Assembly: GCA_919901895.1 (NCBI GenBank)
Contig: CAKKQI010000382.1
Coordinates: forward strand, 1-15,877
Length of the DNA: 15,877 nt
Reading direction: 5' to 3'
DNA from: Candidatus Brocadiaceae bacterium
GTDB lineage: Bacteria > Planctomycetota > MHYJ01 > JACQXL01 > CAKKQI01
Part shown: one piece after another, positions 1-6,783 of the stretch
Layout: the number at the start of each line of letters is the position of its first letter
Position numbering within the stretch: position 1 is the stretch's first letter
Notes under the pieces: generated by a model
The model's database searches: none
Told to the model about the DNA's origin: nothing
Seen by the model: the letters and a program-made list of their open reading frames with translations, nothing else
Position numbers and translations under genes: made by a program

Positions 1-287
1 TGAGCCGATTAAATAATGGCGCGAAGACGAAATAGGCAATTTGTCGTTTTTGGAATTGTAAGGGGGGATACCCCGGGGGAAGTTGGCGATACCCCCCCCC
101 CCCACCTACTCCAGGCCGCCTTCATTGATTCCAGATAATCGGAAAGACGTTTTGATTTCATTGTCATTTTCCACTACTGATATCATTAAACATTATTTGG
201 GAAATTTGCAAGAATTTTTACAACTATTGGTTTAATTGACCCGATGGAGTTTGAGTCACCATCAGTTAAATCTGTGGTTAATTTGAT
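1..287. other. Non-coding stretch upstream of the sugar transferase, with a poly-C tract
   Basis: I see no convincing gene here. The only ORF starting early (ATG at 16) stops after about 40 codons and has no family resemblance. The notable content is a run of six G (62-67), a CCCCGGGGG stretch (71-79) and a run of twelve C (92-103), which could pair with each other. A weak inverted repeat, GATGG (243-247) with CCATC (258-262), lies just before the promoter. What gene ends upstream of base 1 cannot be told. Confidence 0.5.
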
Positions 288-316
288 TTGACAAAAGATA
301 AAAAAAGAGGTAATTT
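288..316 (+). promoter_or_regulatory. Sigma-70-like promoter for the sugar transferase gene
   Basis: A perfect -35 box TTGACA (288-293) is followed after 17 bases by TAATTT (311-316). A TATTAT at 316-321 is a second possible -10 at a poorer spacing. Transcription would begin near 323 and leave a leader of about 120 bases before the ATG at 443. Confidence 0.5.
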
Positions 317-321
317 ATTAT

Positions 322-442
322 ACCAGTTACGCAGAGGCTGCAAAATAAGCATCGATTACGCGGAAAAGACGGTTAGACCTTTCTAAATTTGCGCAATCGA
401 CACCTTTCAGCGTAATTTGCGTAAGCCGTGTTTATTATAAGT
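322..442 (+). promoter_or_regulatory. Structured 5' leader with alternative pairings
   Basis: Four short related arms are present: TTACGCA (327-333), ATTACGC (355-361), GCGTAAT (410-416) and TGCGTAA (418-424). In addition, 352-361 can pair with 391-400 at nine of ten positions, enclosing a small hairpin TTAGA/TCTAA (373-377 with 382-386, four-base loop). The segment 355-361 can pair either with 391-397 or with 410-416, so the folds exclude one another. The last arm ends 18 bases before the ATG. This is seen in sequence; a regulatory role is inferred and no known riboswitch class is recognised. Confidence 0.35.
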
Positions 443-2035
443 ATGCTCAGACAACGCGAACGTAAATACAAAGTGATGCTTCTGCTGGCCGATGCCCTCG
501 GGATTACCATTTCTTATTTCGGGGCGTTCTGGTTCAGTATTAAGTTAGATAAAGAACTTTCGCTTAACGTGTACCGATCGGTTTTTCCAGCGGTGCTGGT
601 CGGCTGGCTGGTGGTTTTCCGTTTTACCGGTCTTTACAACATCCGCCTACGCGGTTCGGAAGAGTTTTTCGTCCTTTTAAAGGGTGTTGTAATCGCCCTG
701 GTGATTACCCTGAGCAGTGCCTTTTTTTACCGCCCCCGGCTTGATGACCAGACTTATTTTACTTTTTCCCGGACTTTACTGATATTACTGGCCGTCTTAA
801 CCGTACCGGTTACTTTGCTTTTCCGCCATACTTTTCGCTGGGGGCGTTATAAACTCTTCAAAACTACCCGTCATTTTAACCGGCTAATCATCGTGGGGCA
901 TAACGAATTGGGATTAATGCTGGCCAAAGAGTTGAAAAAACACGACCTTGGTTACGAACTGGTTGGTTTTGTGGAGGATTTTACCCCGGAAGTAAAGAAT
1001 GACCTGGAACGCACCACCGGTCAGACCTGCGAAGAATGCTGGGACCGTTCGCCGGCTTCTGAAAGTTCAGACGGTCTGACCCGGCCGGCCGACTTACCGG
1101 AAGAGTTTTATAAAAATTACCTGAACGGCTCATCAGCCGCAACCGCTTCTGATATTCCAATCATTGGCCGGATTGACGAAATAGAAAAAATCATTGCTGA
1201 AAAAGAAATCACCGACATCTGGATTGCCCTTCCCTCCGCGCCGCGTGAAAGATTAATGAGTCTGGTAAATCTCTGCTTGAAAACCAAAGTCTCATGGAAA
1301 ATCGTGCCGGACCTTTATGAAGTAATGCTGGACTGGGTCCACATTGACAGTCTCAGCGGGATTCCCTTAATCGGCATTAGAAGGTCAAATATTACCGGAT
1401 TAAATATTATTATTAAACGGGTAATGGACCTGGTTATTACTTCGTGGTTGCTTATTTTAGCATCACCTTTTTTATTGTTGATAGCAATTTTTATTAAACT
1501 AACCTCGCCTGGTCCGGTGTTATTCAAACAAAAAAGGGTCGGGCAGGACGGCCGGCGGTTTGTGTTTCTTAAATTCCGCTCAATGTATCATAAGGCGCCC
1601 CGGACCAAGCATAAGGAATTCACTAAAAAATGGATTGCCGGGACAGGGGAAACCACTCATGATAATTCAAAAAAAGAAAAGAAAGTTTATAAAATAACCG
1701 ATGACCCGCGGATTACGCCGATCGGAAAATTTTTACGAAAAACCAGTCTGGACGAATTGCCCCAATTTTTCAGTGTTTTCAAAGGGGAGATGAGTCTGGT
1801 CGGCCCCCGCCCGCCGCTGGCTTATGAGGTGGAGCATTATCACGAATGGCATAAACGCCGGCTGGAAACCAAACCAGGTATTACCGGACTCTGGCAGGTC
1901 AGCGGACGGAATTTATTATCTTTTGAAGAAATGGTCAAACTGGATATTTTTTACATTGAAAACTGGTCGGTCCGGCTGGATTTACAGATAATCATAAAAA
2001 CTGTTTTTACGGTGCTGTTTCATAAAGCGTATTGA
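443..2035 (+). CDS. Polyprenyl-phosphate sugar phosphotransferase (exopolysaccharide-initiating, WbaP/WcaJ type)
   Basis: An integral inner-membrane enzyme predicted to move a sugar-1-phosphate from a nucleotide sugar onto undecaprenyl phosphate, the first step of exopolysaccharide or O-antigen-like glycan assembly. The N-terminal 125 or so residues hold several membrane helices, followed by a Rossmann-like domain (LIIVGHNELGLMLAKEL) and the C-terminal bacterial sugar transferase domain. The latter starts at a hydrophobic segment (KRVMDLVITSWLLILASPF), has the basic FKQKRVG and LKFRSM motifs, the Asp-Glu pair of TSLDELPQ (D437-E438), then GEMSLVGPRPP and KPGITGLWQVSGR. At 530 residues it is slightly longer than usual because of a roughly 45-residue insertion in the Rossmann-like domain that carries an inverted repeat. 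A GTG at 428 is in frame, but neither start has a good ribosome site and the ATG at 443 is preferred. No other glycan genes follow in this window. Family assignment is firm; the sugar is unknown. Confidence 0.93.
   Translation: MLRQRERKYKVMLLLADALGITISYFGAFWFSIKLDKELSLNVYRSVFPAVLVGWLVVFRFTGLYNIRLRGSEEFFVLLKGVVIALVITLSSAFFYRPRLDDQTYFTFSRTLLILLAVLTVPVTLLFRHTFRWGRYKLFKTTRHFNRLIIVGHNELGLMLAKELKKHDLGYELVGFVEDFTPEVKNDLERTTGQTCEECWDRSPASESSDGLTRPADLPEEFYKNYLNGSSAATASDIPIIGRIDEIEKIIAEKEITDIWIALPSAPRERLMSLVNLCLKTKVSWKIVPDLYEVMLDWVHIDSLSGIPLIGIRRSNITGLNIIIKRVMDLVITSWLLILASPFLLLIAIFIKLTSPGPVLFKQKRVGQDGRRFVFLKFRSMYHKAPRTKHKEFTKKWIAGTGETTHDNSKKEKKVYKITDDPRITPIGKFLRKTSLDELPQFFSVFKGEMSLVGPRPPLAYEVEHYHEWHKRRLETKPGITGLWQVSGRNLLSFEEMVKLDIFYIENWSVRLDLQIIIKTVFTVLFHKAY
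1019..1081. repeat. Inverted repeat inside the sugar transferase gene
   Basis: GGTCAGACC (1019-1027) and GGTCTGACC (1073-1081) are perfect reverse complements. A smaller hairpin TCTGA/TCAGA lies between them. It falls exactly in the non-conserved, hydrophilic insertion of the Rossmann-like domain (TTGQTCEECWDRSPASESSD), which suggests an in-frame insertion of a palindromic element. Confidence 0.45.
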
Positions 2036-2052
2036 AAATTATAAAAAAATCA

Positions 2053-2082
2053 TTGACAAATAAATTACATATTTGATATTAT
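2053..2082 (+). promoter_or_regulatory. Promoter of the RHS-tip gene
   Basis: TTGACA (2053-2058) is followed after 18 bases by TATTAT (2077-2082). The same -10 hexamer occurs in the two divergent promoters at 8834 and 9105. It gives the AT-rich block 2156-4747 its own transcription start, 18 bases past the end of the sugar transferase gene. Confidence 0.55.
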
Positions 2083-2099
2083 TATAAATGATGTAATTT
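2062..2099. promoter_or_regulatory. Inverted repeat spanning the -10 box, possible operator
   Basis: AAATTACAT (2062-2070) and ATGTAATTT (2091-2099) are perfect reverse complements. Pairing continues inward, ATTT (2071-2074) with AAAT (2086-2089), past one bulged G, for 13 pairs. The repeat encloses the TATTAT box, as expected for a repressor site. The regulator is not identifiable. Confidence 0.4.
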
Positions 2100-2103
2100 G
2101 AAA

Positions 2104-2122
2104 TTGTTGATAAAATCAACAA
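2104..2122. promoter_or_regulatory. Perfect hairpin in the 5' UTR of the RHS-tip gene
   Basis: TTGTTGAT (2104-2111) and ATCAACAA (2115-2122) form an eight-pair stem with a three-base loop, 33 bases before the ATG at 2156. It could be a second operator, a transcript-stabilising hairpin or a weak attenuator. There is no U-run directly after it, so it is not a standard terminator. Confidence 0.4.
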
Positions 2123-2155
2123 GGTCAATTTTATAATTTTAAAAAGGAAGTGGCT

Positions 2156-3079
2156 ATGAAATTTTCCAAAATTATCAGCGTACTATTTACCGCGGTAGTT
2201 TTTATAGGTTTATTCTCATCTTCTGTTTTTGCCCGGCAATACGACCCAAGAACGGCTCGTTTTACTCAACGAGACCCGATTAGTTATGTGGAAACAGCCG
2301 GACGAGTGCAGGTGGGATTGTATACCTATGCGATGAATAATCCTGTAAATTTTACCGATCCTACTGGTTTGTGGACTGCTGGTGGACATGAGTATATAAC
2401 GCAACGCGCCTTTAGAAGTTTTTGTATTGGAAGAACAATAAATGAAGATTGTAAAAATTGGATTGAAAAAACGTTAATAACCCACAATTTACTTCAAGAT
2501 AAAGGAACCGCCTACACTGATATGAGGCGTCATTATAATAGGCCTCTAACAGGGGACAGAGTAGTATGGGATAACCATTATGGTGCGTATCTTAAAGAAG
2601 AAATAAATAATTTTTATACTTCTATACTCCCGCCACCACCTTATCGTTGTGAAGAAGCCATGCAGGTTCTAGGCCGCTTAAGTCATTCTTGGCAAGATTA
2701 TTTCGCTCATGCTATCGGCATTGCAGAAACCAAAGCGAAAAATGACCGTAGTTTTACTTCAAGTCCTTATACTATGCTTAACGCGACTCCCGATAATCGA
2801 TTGGCTGGATTAAAGCCGTCTAGTTGGGAAAGTGTATGGGTACCAGGTGAGCATGGCTGGCATGAATTTGGCGGTGACGAAGGAGCGATTAGAAAAACAC
2901 GAGCTTGGGCATACGTACTTAAGCAATATATTACAATGATTTCAGAATGGTTGCACTATTGCGAACCTTGTTGCCCTCCAAAAGATTCCACATCTAAAAC
3001 AAAAACATCAACAAGTGCTGGAAGCAGCGTTTATCCACGAGCAATACCTACCAAAGGATACAACTATCCTGTCTATTAA
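2156..3079 (+). CDS. Secreted orphan RHS-tip protein with zinc phospholipase C/HET-C-like domain (putative toxin)
   Basis: The 307-residue product has a Sec signal peptide (residues 1-26, ending SSSVFA), followed at once by the last part of an RHS-repeat core: QYDPRTARFTQRDPI (28-42), LYTYAMNNPVNFTDPTGL (55-72). In full-length RHS proteins this core follows hundreds of YD-repeat residues and its DPxGL motif marks the border with a variable toxin domain; here the shell is missing. The C-terminal domain (73 to about 280) shows GGHEYITQRAF (H78), RRHYN (H126), H141, LSHSWQDYFAHA (H177, D181, H185) and GEHGWHEFGGDE. Spaced His/Asp residues of this kind, above all HxxxDxxxH, are typical of the zinc-dependent phospholipase C/S1-P1 nuclease and HET-C-like folds. 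Start: GTG at 2150 is in frame, but AGGAAG (2145-2150) is correctly spaced only for ATG 2156. A lipase or nuclease toxin role is inferred. Confidence 0.7.
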   Translation: MKFSKIISVLFTAVVFIGLFSSSVFARQYDPRTARFTQRDPISYVETAGRVQVGLYTYAMNNPVNFTDPTGLWTAGGHEYITQRAFRSFCIGRTINEDCKNWIEKTLITHNLLQDKGTAYTDMRRHYNRPLTGDRVVWDNHYGAYLKEEINNFYTSILPPPPYRCEEAMQVLGRLSHSWQDYFAHAIGIAETKAKNDRSFTSSPYTMLNATPDNRLAGLKPSSWESVWVPGEHGWHEFGGDEGAIRKTRAWAYVLKQYITMISEWLHYCEPCCPPKDSTSKTKTSTSAGSSVYPRAIPTKGYNYPVY

Positions 3080-3097
3080 TTAAGGCATTTTTGTTTT

Positions 3098-3490
3098 ATG
3101 CACAGTTTTCTAATTCGCGACAAAGCAATTATTCTTGGTTTTTTAACAGGTATTTTCCTTACAATAATTGGGTTAATTTTAATTCAGGCGGGCGGTTGGG
3201 GGCCCTGCGGGCCAGATACCAATATATCTTCTATTGGAGGAATTATTGTTTCCATAGGCATGAAGAGCGTATTTATACTCGATCTTGACTCGCAATTTCC
3301 TGTTAATATTATAATGGTTTTTGTAATTCAAGGATTACTTTGTTCTTTCATAGGATATGGACTTATTTTGGCGGGGAATATTAATAAATTAATAAAAAAA
3401 AACGGTTCGCGTTCTTTTTGGTTTATAGTTATAATTGTTGTTATATTTGGAATTATTAGCCGGATACATTATTGGATTTCTAATCCATAA
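3098..3490 (+). CDS. Small multi-pass membrane protein, candidate immunity partner of the RHS-tip protein
   Basis: This 130-residue protein of no recognised family starts 18 bases after the RHS-tip gene, so the two are probably co-transcribed. Hydrophobic segments lie near residues 10-31 (AIILGFLTGIFLTIIGLILIQ), 44-61, 68-92 and 107-127, giving three or four membrane helices with a short basic loop (KLIKKNGSRS) before the last. The ribosome site is weak (AAGG at 3082-3085, too far from the ATG). Small multi-pass proteins coded directly after membrane-attacking toxins are often immunity proteins acting in the inner membrane. That role rests only on position and topology. The gene is as AT-rich as its neighbours. 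Confidence 0.6.
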   Translation: MHSFLIRDKAIILGFLTGIFLTIIGLILIQAGGWGPCGPDTNISSIGGIIVSIGMKSVFILDLDSQFPVNIIMVFVIQGLLCSFIGYGLILAGNINKLIKKNGSRSFWFIVIIVVIFGIISRIHYWISNP

Positions 3491-3505
3491 ACACTTTTGC
3501 GCAAC

Positions 3506-4747
3506 ATGCAAAATAAATCTAAATTCAAACAAAAAATAAATAACTTTCAAAATGTTAATAAATATCAGATTAAATTTAACCGTTTAATGATTTTCGCCGC
3601 CTTTATCTTCATAACAATTATTTTCCTGATTTTCTTAACTCCCAATCCCCAATTGAACAAAACTGTAAAACAACCTGAGAAAAAAATTGATCTGGCCAAA
3701 GAGGCATTATTGATTGCTAAAGAAATATTTCCTGATATTAATATTAATTCGTATTTGGCCAAACTTGATAGGATGGCTGATGAAATTCGCTTTATAATGA
3801 TGACGGGCAATGGAAACTTGGTTGATCCTGAATACCGGATAAGAGCCATCAACACCTTTTTCTTTTATACGCAAAAATATGAGTATGACCACGATGATTT
3901 CTTCGGCCGAAAACCAACCAACTGCTTTTTAAATGGCATCATTGACACCAAAAAGGGAGCATGTTTTATAATGCCTCTCTTATACCTTTGCATATCTGAT
4001 AGATTAGGCTTCCCCATCCATGGCGTTAATATTCCGAATCATTTCATTTTGCGTTATGATGACGGAAAATATCGCGCTAATATTGAAGTTACTTTCAAAG
4101 GTGTAATAATTACGGATGAGGTTTACGCAGAAGATTTTCACATAACTGATAGAGAAATAAAATCGGGGGTATTCTTGAAAAATCTATCTAAAAAAGAGGT
4201 CATCTCGGATATGATAGAAGTGAGAGGAAACTATTATTCAACAATAAAGGATTATGATAAAGCCATTAGGGATTGGGAAAGAGCGGCTGAATTAAATCCA
4301 ACCAATGCGGAACTCTTTGATAATTTAGCTAAAGTTTATAATGATTACAAGAAAGATAAAAAGACAAGCACAAAATATCGGGTTAAATGTGAAGAATTAG
4401 GTCTTAATCTTTCCAGACACAAAACAGATTATGACCTTAAATATATAGAAAGTTTCATAAGGATAGCCCAATCTAAAGGAATAAATACCTCGGAACTAGA
4501 AGCATTGCGGGAAAAAGAATTAGCCAAATTACAGGTATCGGATAAACAGACTGAAACTATCCTGATTGACCACGAAAAAGAACTTCAAGCCTTGATGAAG
4601 GCAAACGAAATGAACAGAAAAAATCAGTGGAGACTGCCAAATCAACCATTTCAAAATCAACCATCTCGGATTATGTTACCTCCACAACCAATGTTGCCAC
4701 GACTAAATGAAAAATCAATCTGCCCTAAGTGTGGTAAAAGACATTAA
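3506..4747 (+). CDS. Membrane-anchored transglutaminase/SirB1-like protein with TPR repeats
   Basis: The product has 413 residues counted from ATG 3506 (TTG at 3497 is in frame but less likely; no clear ribosome site). A basic, Asn/Lys-rich N-terminus precedes one membrane helix (about 28-45), so the rest is probably outside the cytoplasm. A transglutaminase/SirB1-like domain follows, with KKGACFIMPLLYLCISDRLG (C153), then VNIPNHFILRY (H179) and NIEV (E194). These could form a Cys-His-acid triad. A pair of TPR-like helices lies at about 225-290 (YDKAIRDWERAAELNPTNAEL), then a charged coil, a Gln/Pro-rich stretch and a terminal CPKCGKRH that is only half a zinc ribbon. The gene begins 15 bases after the small membrane protein and belongs to the same AT-rich block. 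Substrate unknown; it may process or anchor the RHS-tip product, or be unrelated. Confidence 0.65.
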   Translation: MQNKSKFKQKINNFQNVNKYQIKFNRLMIFAAFIFITIIFLIFLTPNPQLNKTVKQPEKKIDLAKEALLIAKEIFPDININSYLAKLDRMADEIRFIMMTGNGNLVDPEYRIRAINTFFFYTQKYEYDHDDFFGRKPTNCFLNGIIDTKKGACFIMPLLYLCISDRLGFPIHGVNIPNHFILRYDDGKYRANIEVTFKGVIITDEVYAEDFHITDREIKSGVFLKNLSKKEVISDMIEVRGNYYSTIKDYDKAIRDWERAAELNPTNAELFDNLAKVYNDYKKDKKTSTKYRVKCEELGLNLSRHKTDYDLKYIESFIRIAQSKGINTSELEALREKELAKLQVSDKQTETILIDHEKELQALMKANEMNRKNQWRLPNQPFQNQPSRIMLPPQPMLPRLNEKSICPKCGKRH

Positions 4748-4763
4748 TAAATTAGGATTGATA

Positions 4764-5771
4764 ATGAAACAAGTTGGACTAATTATATTATTACTAATCT
4801 TGGTCGGCTGTTCCACCAGACAATCCGACGAGGTGGTCATCTATACGGCTCTTGATGAAATGTTTTCCGAACCGGTGCTGAATGAGTTTACCAAAAAAAC
4901 CGGGGTCAAAGTAAAAATAGTGCCTGATACCGAAGCCGCTAAAACGGTTGGGTTGGTAAACCGTTTGATTGAAGAAAAGAATCATCCGCAGGCCGACGTG
5001 TTCTGGAATAACGAAATCGGGCGGACCCTGGTTTTGAAACAGAAAGGCATCCTGGCGCCGTATTTTCCCCAAAATGCCGCTGATTTACCGGAGATTTATC
5101 GCGACCCGGAAGGTTACTGGACCGGTTTTGCCGCCCGGGCCCGGGTGATTTTATATAATACGAATCTGATTAAGGAAAACGAGGCCCCTCAATCAATTTT
5201 TGATTTAATTAAACCGGAATATCAAGGTAAGGTGGCGATTGCCCGGCCGCTTTTCGGCACTACAGCCACTCACGCGGCGGCTCTTTTTGCGGTGCTGGGT
5301 GAAGAGAGAACCAAAAAGTTCTTCCTGGATTTAAAAACTAATAAATGTATGGTCGTGGCCGGTAATGCGATGGCGCGTAACATGGTGATGGAAGGCGAAG
5401 TTCCAATTTGCCTGACCGATACGGATGATGCCAACGGCGCTTTCTTGAAAAATAAACCGGTGAAAATGGTTTATCCGGATCAGGGCGAATCAGAAATCGG
5501 CACGCTGGTCATTCCCAATAGCATTGCTCTGGTTAAAAATGGACCCAATCCTGAAAATGCTAAAAAGTTAATTGAATATGTGGTGAGCGCAGAAGCGGAA
5601 CAAAAATTAGCTCACTGTCCTTCCGCCCAGTTTCCCTTGCGGAATAACCTCACCCCGTACAGTGAACTTTTTGATTTAAAAAAAATCAAGGTGATGAAGA
5701 TTGATTATGCCGACATAGCCGATTGGCTTCCCCGCAGCGCCCAATTTATTCAGGAAGAATTCTTGAAATAA
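4764..5771 (+). CDS. Iron-type ABC transporter substrate-binding lipoprotein
   Basis: A 335-residue periplasmic binding lipoprotein. The signal is short with lipobox LVGC (Cys15). The mature part starts with VVIYTALDEMFSEPVLNEFTKKTGVKVKIV and continues with ADVFWNNE, GILAPY, WTGFAARARVILYNT, KVAIARPLFGTT and a C-terminal LIEYVVSAEAEQKLA. These are marks of the family of ferric-iron and related binding proteins (FbpA/AfuA/FutA-like). The start ATG 4764 is set by AGGA (4754-4757) at six bases spacing and by the signal peptide; the longer ORF from 4707 overlaps the gene before and has no purpose. No permease or ATPase gene is adjacent, so the partners must lie elsewhere. Composition returns here to the GC level of the rest of the window. 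The ligand cannot be assigned. Confidence 0.85.
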   Translation: MKQVGLIILLLILVGCSTRQSDEVVIYTALDEMFSEPVLNEFTKKTGVKVKIVPDTEAAKTVGLVNRLIEEKNHPQADVFWNNEIGRTLVLKQKGILAPYFPQNAADLPEIYRDPEGYWTGFAARARVILYNTNLIKENEAPQSIFDLIKPEYQGKVAIARPLFGTTATHAAALFAVLGEERTKKFFLDLKTNKCMVVAGNAMARNMVMEGEVPICLTDTDDANGAFLKNKPVKMVYPDQGESEIGTLVIPNSIALVKNGPNPENAKKLIEYVVSAEAEQKLAHCPSAQFPLRNNLTPYSELFDLKKIKVMKIDYADIADWLPRSAQFIQEEFLK

Positions 5772-5780
5772 GATTCTTCT

Positions 5781-5857
5781 GTCATTCTCTGGCTTGACCA
5801 GAGAATCCAGAAATATAACACGGAGGAACGGATTCCCCGATCAAGCCGGGGAATGAC
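5781..5857. repeat. Inverted pair of palindromic repeats between convergent genes, likely bidirectional terminator
   Basis: Two copies of one repeat face each other. The first, 5781-5808, begins GTCATTCTCTGGCTTGACC. The second, read on the minus strand from 5857 to 5830, begins GTCATTCCCCGGCTTGATC. Each is itself a hairpin: ATTCTCTGG/CCAGAGAAT (nine pairs, five-base loop, 5784-5806) and ATTCCCCG/CGGGGAAT (eight pairs, 5832-5854). They fill the gap between the convergent genes ending at 5771 and 5869 and probably end transcription from both sides. Confidence 0.75.
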
Positions 5858-5868
5858 GAAAAATGTAA

Positions 5869-6777
5869 TTATTTAAATTCTATCTTAAAGCTCAACGTTC
5901 CGCCGCCGGTTACCTGCGTGGTCTGGCCGGGCAGGAGACAGGGTTGGTCGCCGGCCATTTTAATATCGCCTTTAAGTTCCACCTTGATAATTTTTTTTAA
6001 TCTAATGTTGAATAATCCCTCTCCGGTCAGCGTAATTTCCACATTTAACCCGTTATCCTCGCCGGCCAGGGTTCCCTGCATTTCAATCACCGCATAATCA
6101 GCCGCCTCAAGTTTTTTTATTTCCTTAAACGTGCAACTCATTGTCCCTTTTTCAAAACGCGCCTTGATGCCTATTTCAGTGCAATTATGATAGACCTGTC
6201 GTTGCTTGCTGCCGGCAAAATTTAAAATTTCAAGAACGTCCGCTTCCGGTACCGACCATTGTTCGCCCACCACGACCGGTTTACCCGGCAGAAACAGGGC
6301 ATAATTATTTTCATTCGGGAAAATCGTACTCTGCAAATGCGGAGAAATTACGCCGGTGATATTAATCTGGTTATCTTTTTCTTCAATCGTAAGATTTTTC
6401 TGGTCAAGCGGGTCAGGACGCGGCTGGGGATTGTTTTTACGAAGAAATATTTTAGAAGAAACGTATTCCCGCCGGACTTTGGTAATGTTATTTTTCTCTA
6501 CCGCCAGAATCGTCTGTTTTGTTTCTCGCTGAAGCCGGGAGTACAATTTCATCGGTGCGTGTTTGAGATACATCGGGATGGTAACTTCAGCCTCGGCTTC
6601 TAATTCATAAAAAACAGTTTGCTGTGAATCTTTTTTCAGGTCTGTTTTAAGAAGCACTTTATTCGGATTTTCGCCGAAAATAAACGGCCACCCGCTACCC
6701 GTCAGGCCAATCAAGAAAACCAGATACGTAATCGGGAAAATTCTGTTTATTTTTTGGGTCTTTTTGGAAAGCAGCAT
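5869..6777 (-). CDS. Secreted or membrane-anchored protein of unknown function
   Basis: I do not recognise this 302-residue protein. Its N-terminus is basic (MLLSKKTQKINR) and leads into one hydrophobic segment (about 13-34), fitting a signal peptide or anchor. The remainder looks like beta-strand-rich extracytoplasmic sequence with alternating charged and hydrophobic residues. The last third has three regular strand-like repeats (AVIEMQGTLAGED, VEITLTGEGLFNI, VELKGDIKMAG). There are three cysteines but no CxxC. It starts six bases after the stop of the zinc-ribbon/TPR gene, so they form one operon and their products may work together at the membrane. No catalytic motif is visible; a structural or binding role is possible. 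Confidence 0.75.
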   Translation of the reverse strand: MLLSKKTQKINRIFPITYLVFLIGLTGSGWPFIFGENPNKVLLKTDLKKDSQQTVFYELEAEAEVTIPMYLKHAPMKLYSRLQRETKQTILAVEKNNITKVRREYVSSKIFLRKNNPQPRPDPLDQKNLTIEEKDNQINITGVISPHLQSTIFPNENNYALFLPGKPVVVGEQWSVPEADVLEILNFAGSKQRQVYHNCTEIGIKARFEKGTMSCTFKEIKKLEAADYAVIEMQGTLAGEDNGLNVEITLTGEGLFNIRLKKIIKVELKGDIKMAGDQPCLLPGQTTQVTGGGTLSFKIEFK

Positions 6778-6783
6778 ATTTTT

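Noticed and set aside
16..150. Short ORF from ATG 16 through the poly-C tract
   Set aside because: It ends after about 40 codons, has no ribosome site or family resemblance, and its apparent proline run comes only from the homopolymer.
2156..3079. RHS-tip gene as a mere pseudogene remnant
   Set aside because: It has a promoter, a good ribosome site, an intact signal peptide and a full-length domain with spaced His/Asp residues, which a decaying tail would not keep.
3091..3288. Overlapping 65-codon ORF at the start of the small membrane gene
   Set aside because: It needs a TTG start, is rich in Arg, Tyr and Asn without pattern, and is out of frame with the clearly hydrophobic protein at 3098-3490.
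6259..6603. Plus-strand 114-codon ORF opposite the secreted unknown protein
   Set aside because: It is antisense to a gene with a coherent operon position and signal sequence; its translation is Arg/Phe-rich without domain character.
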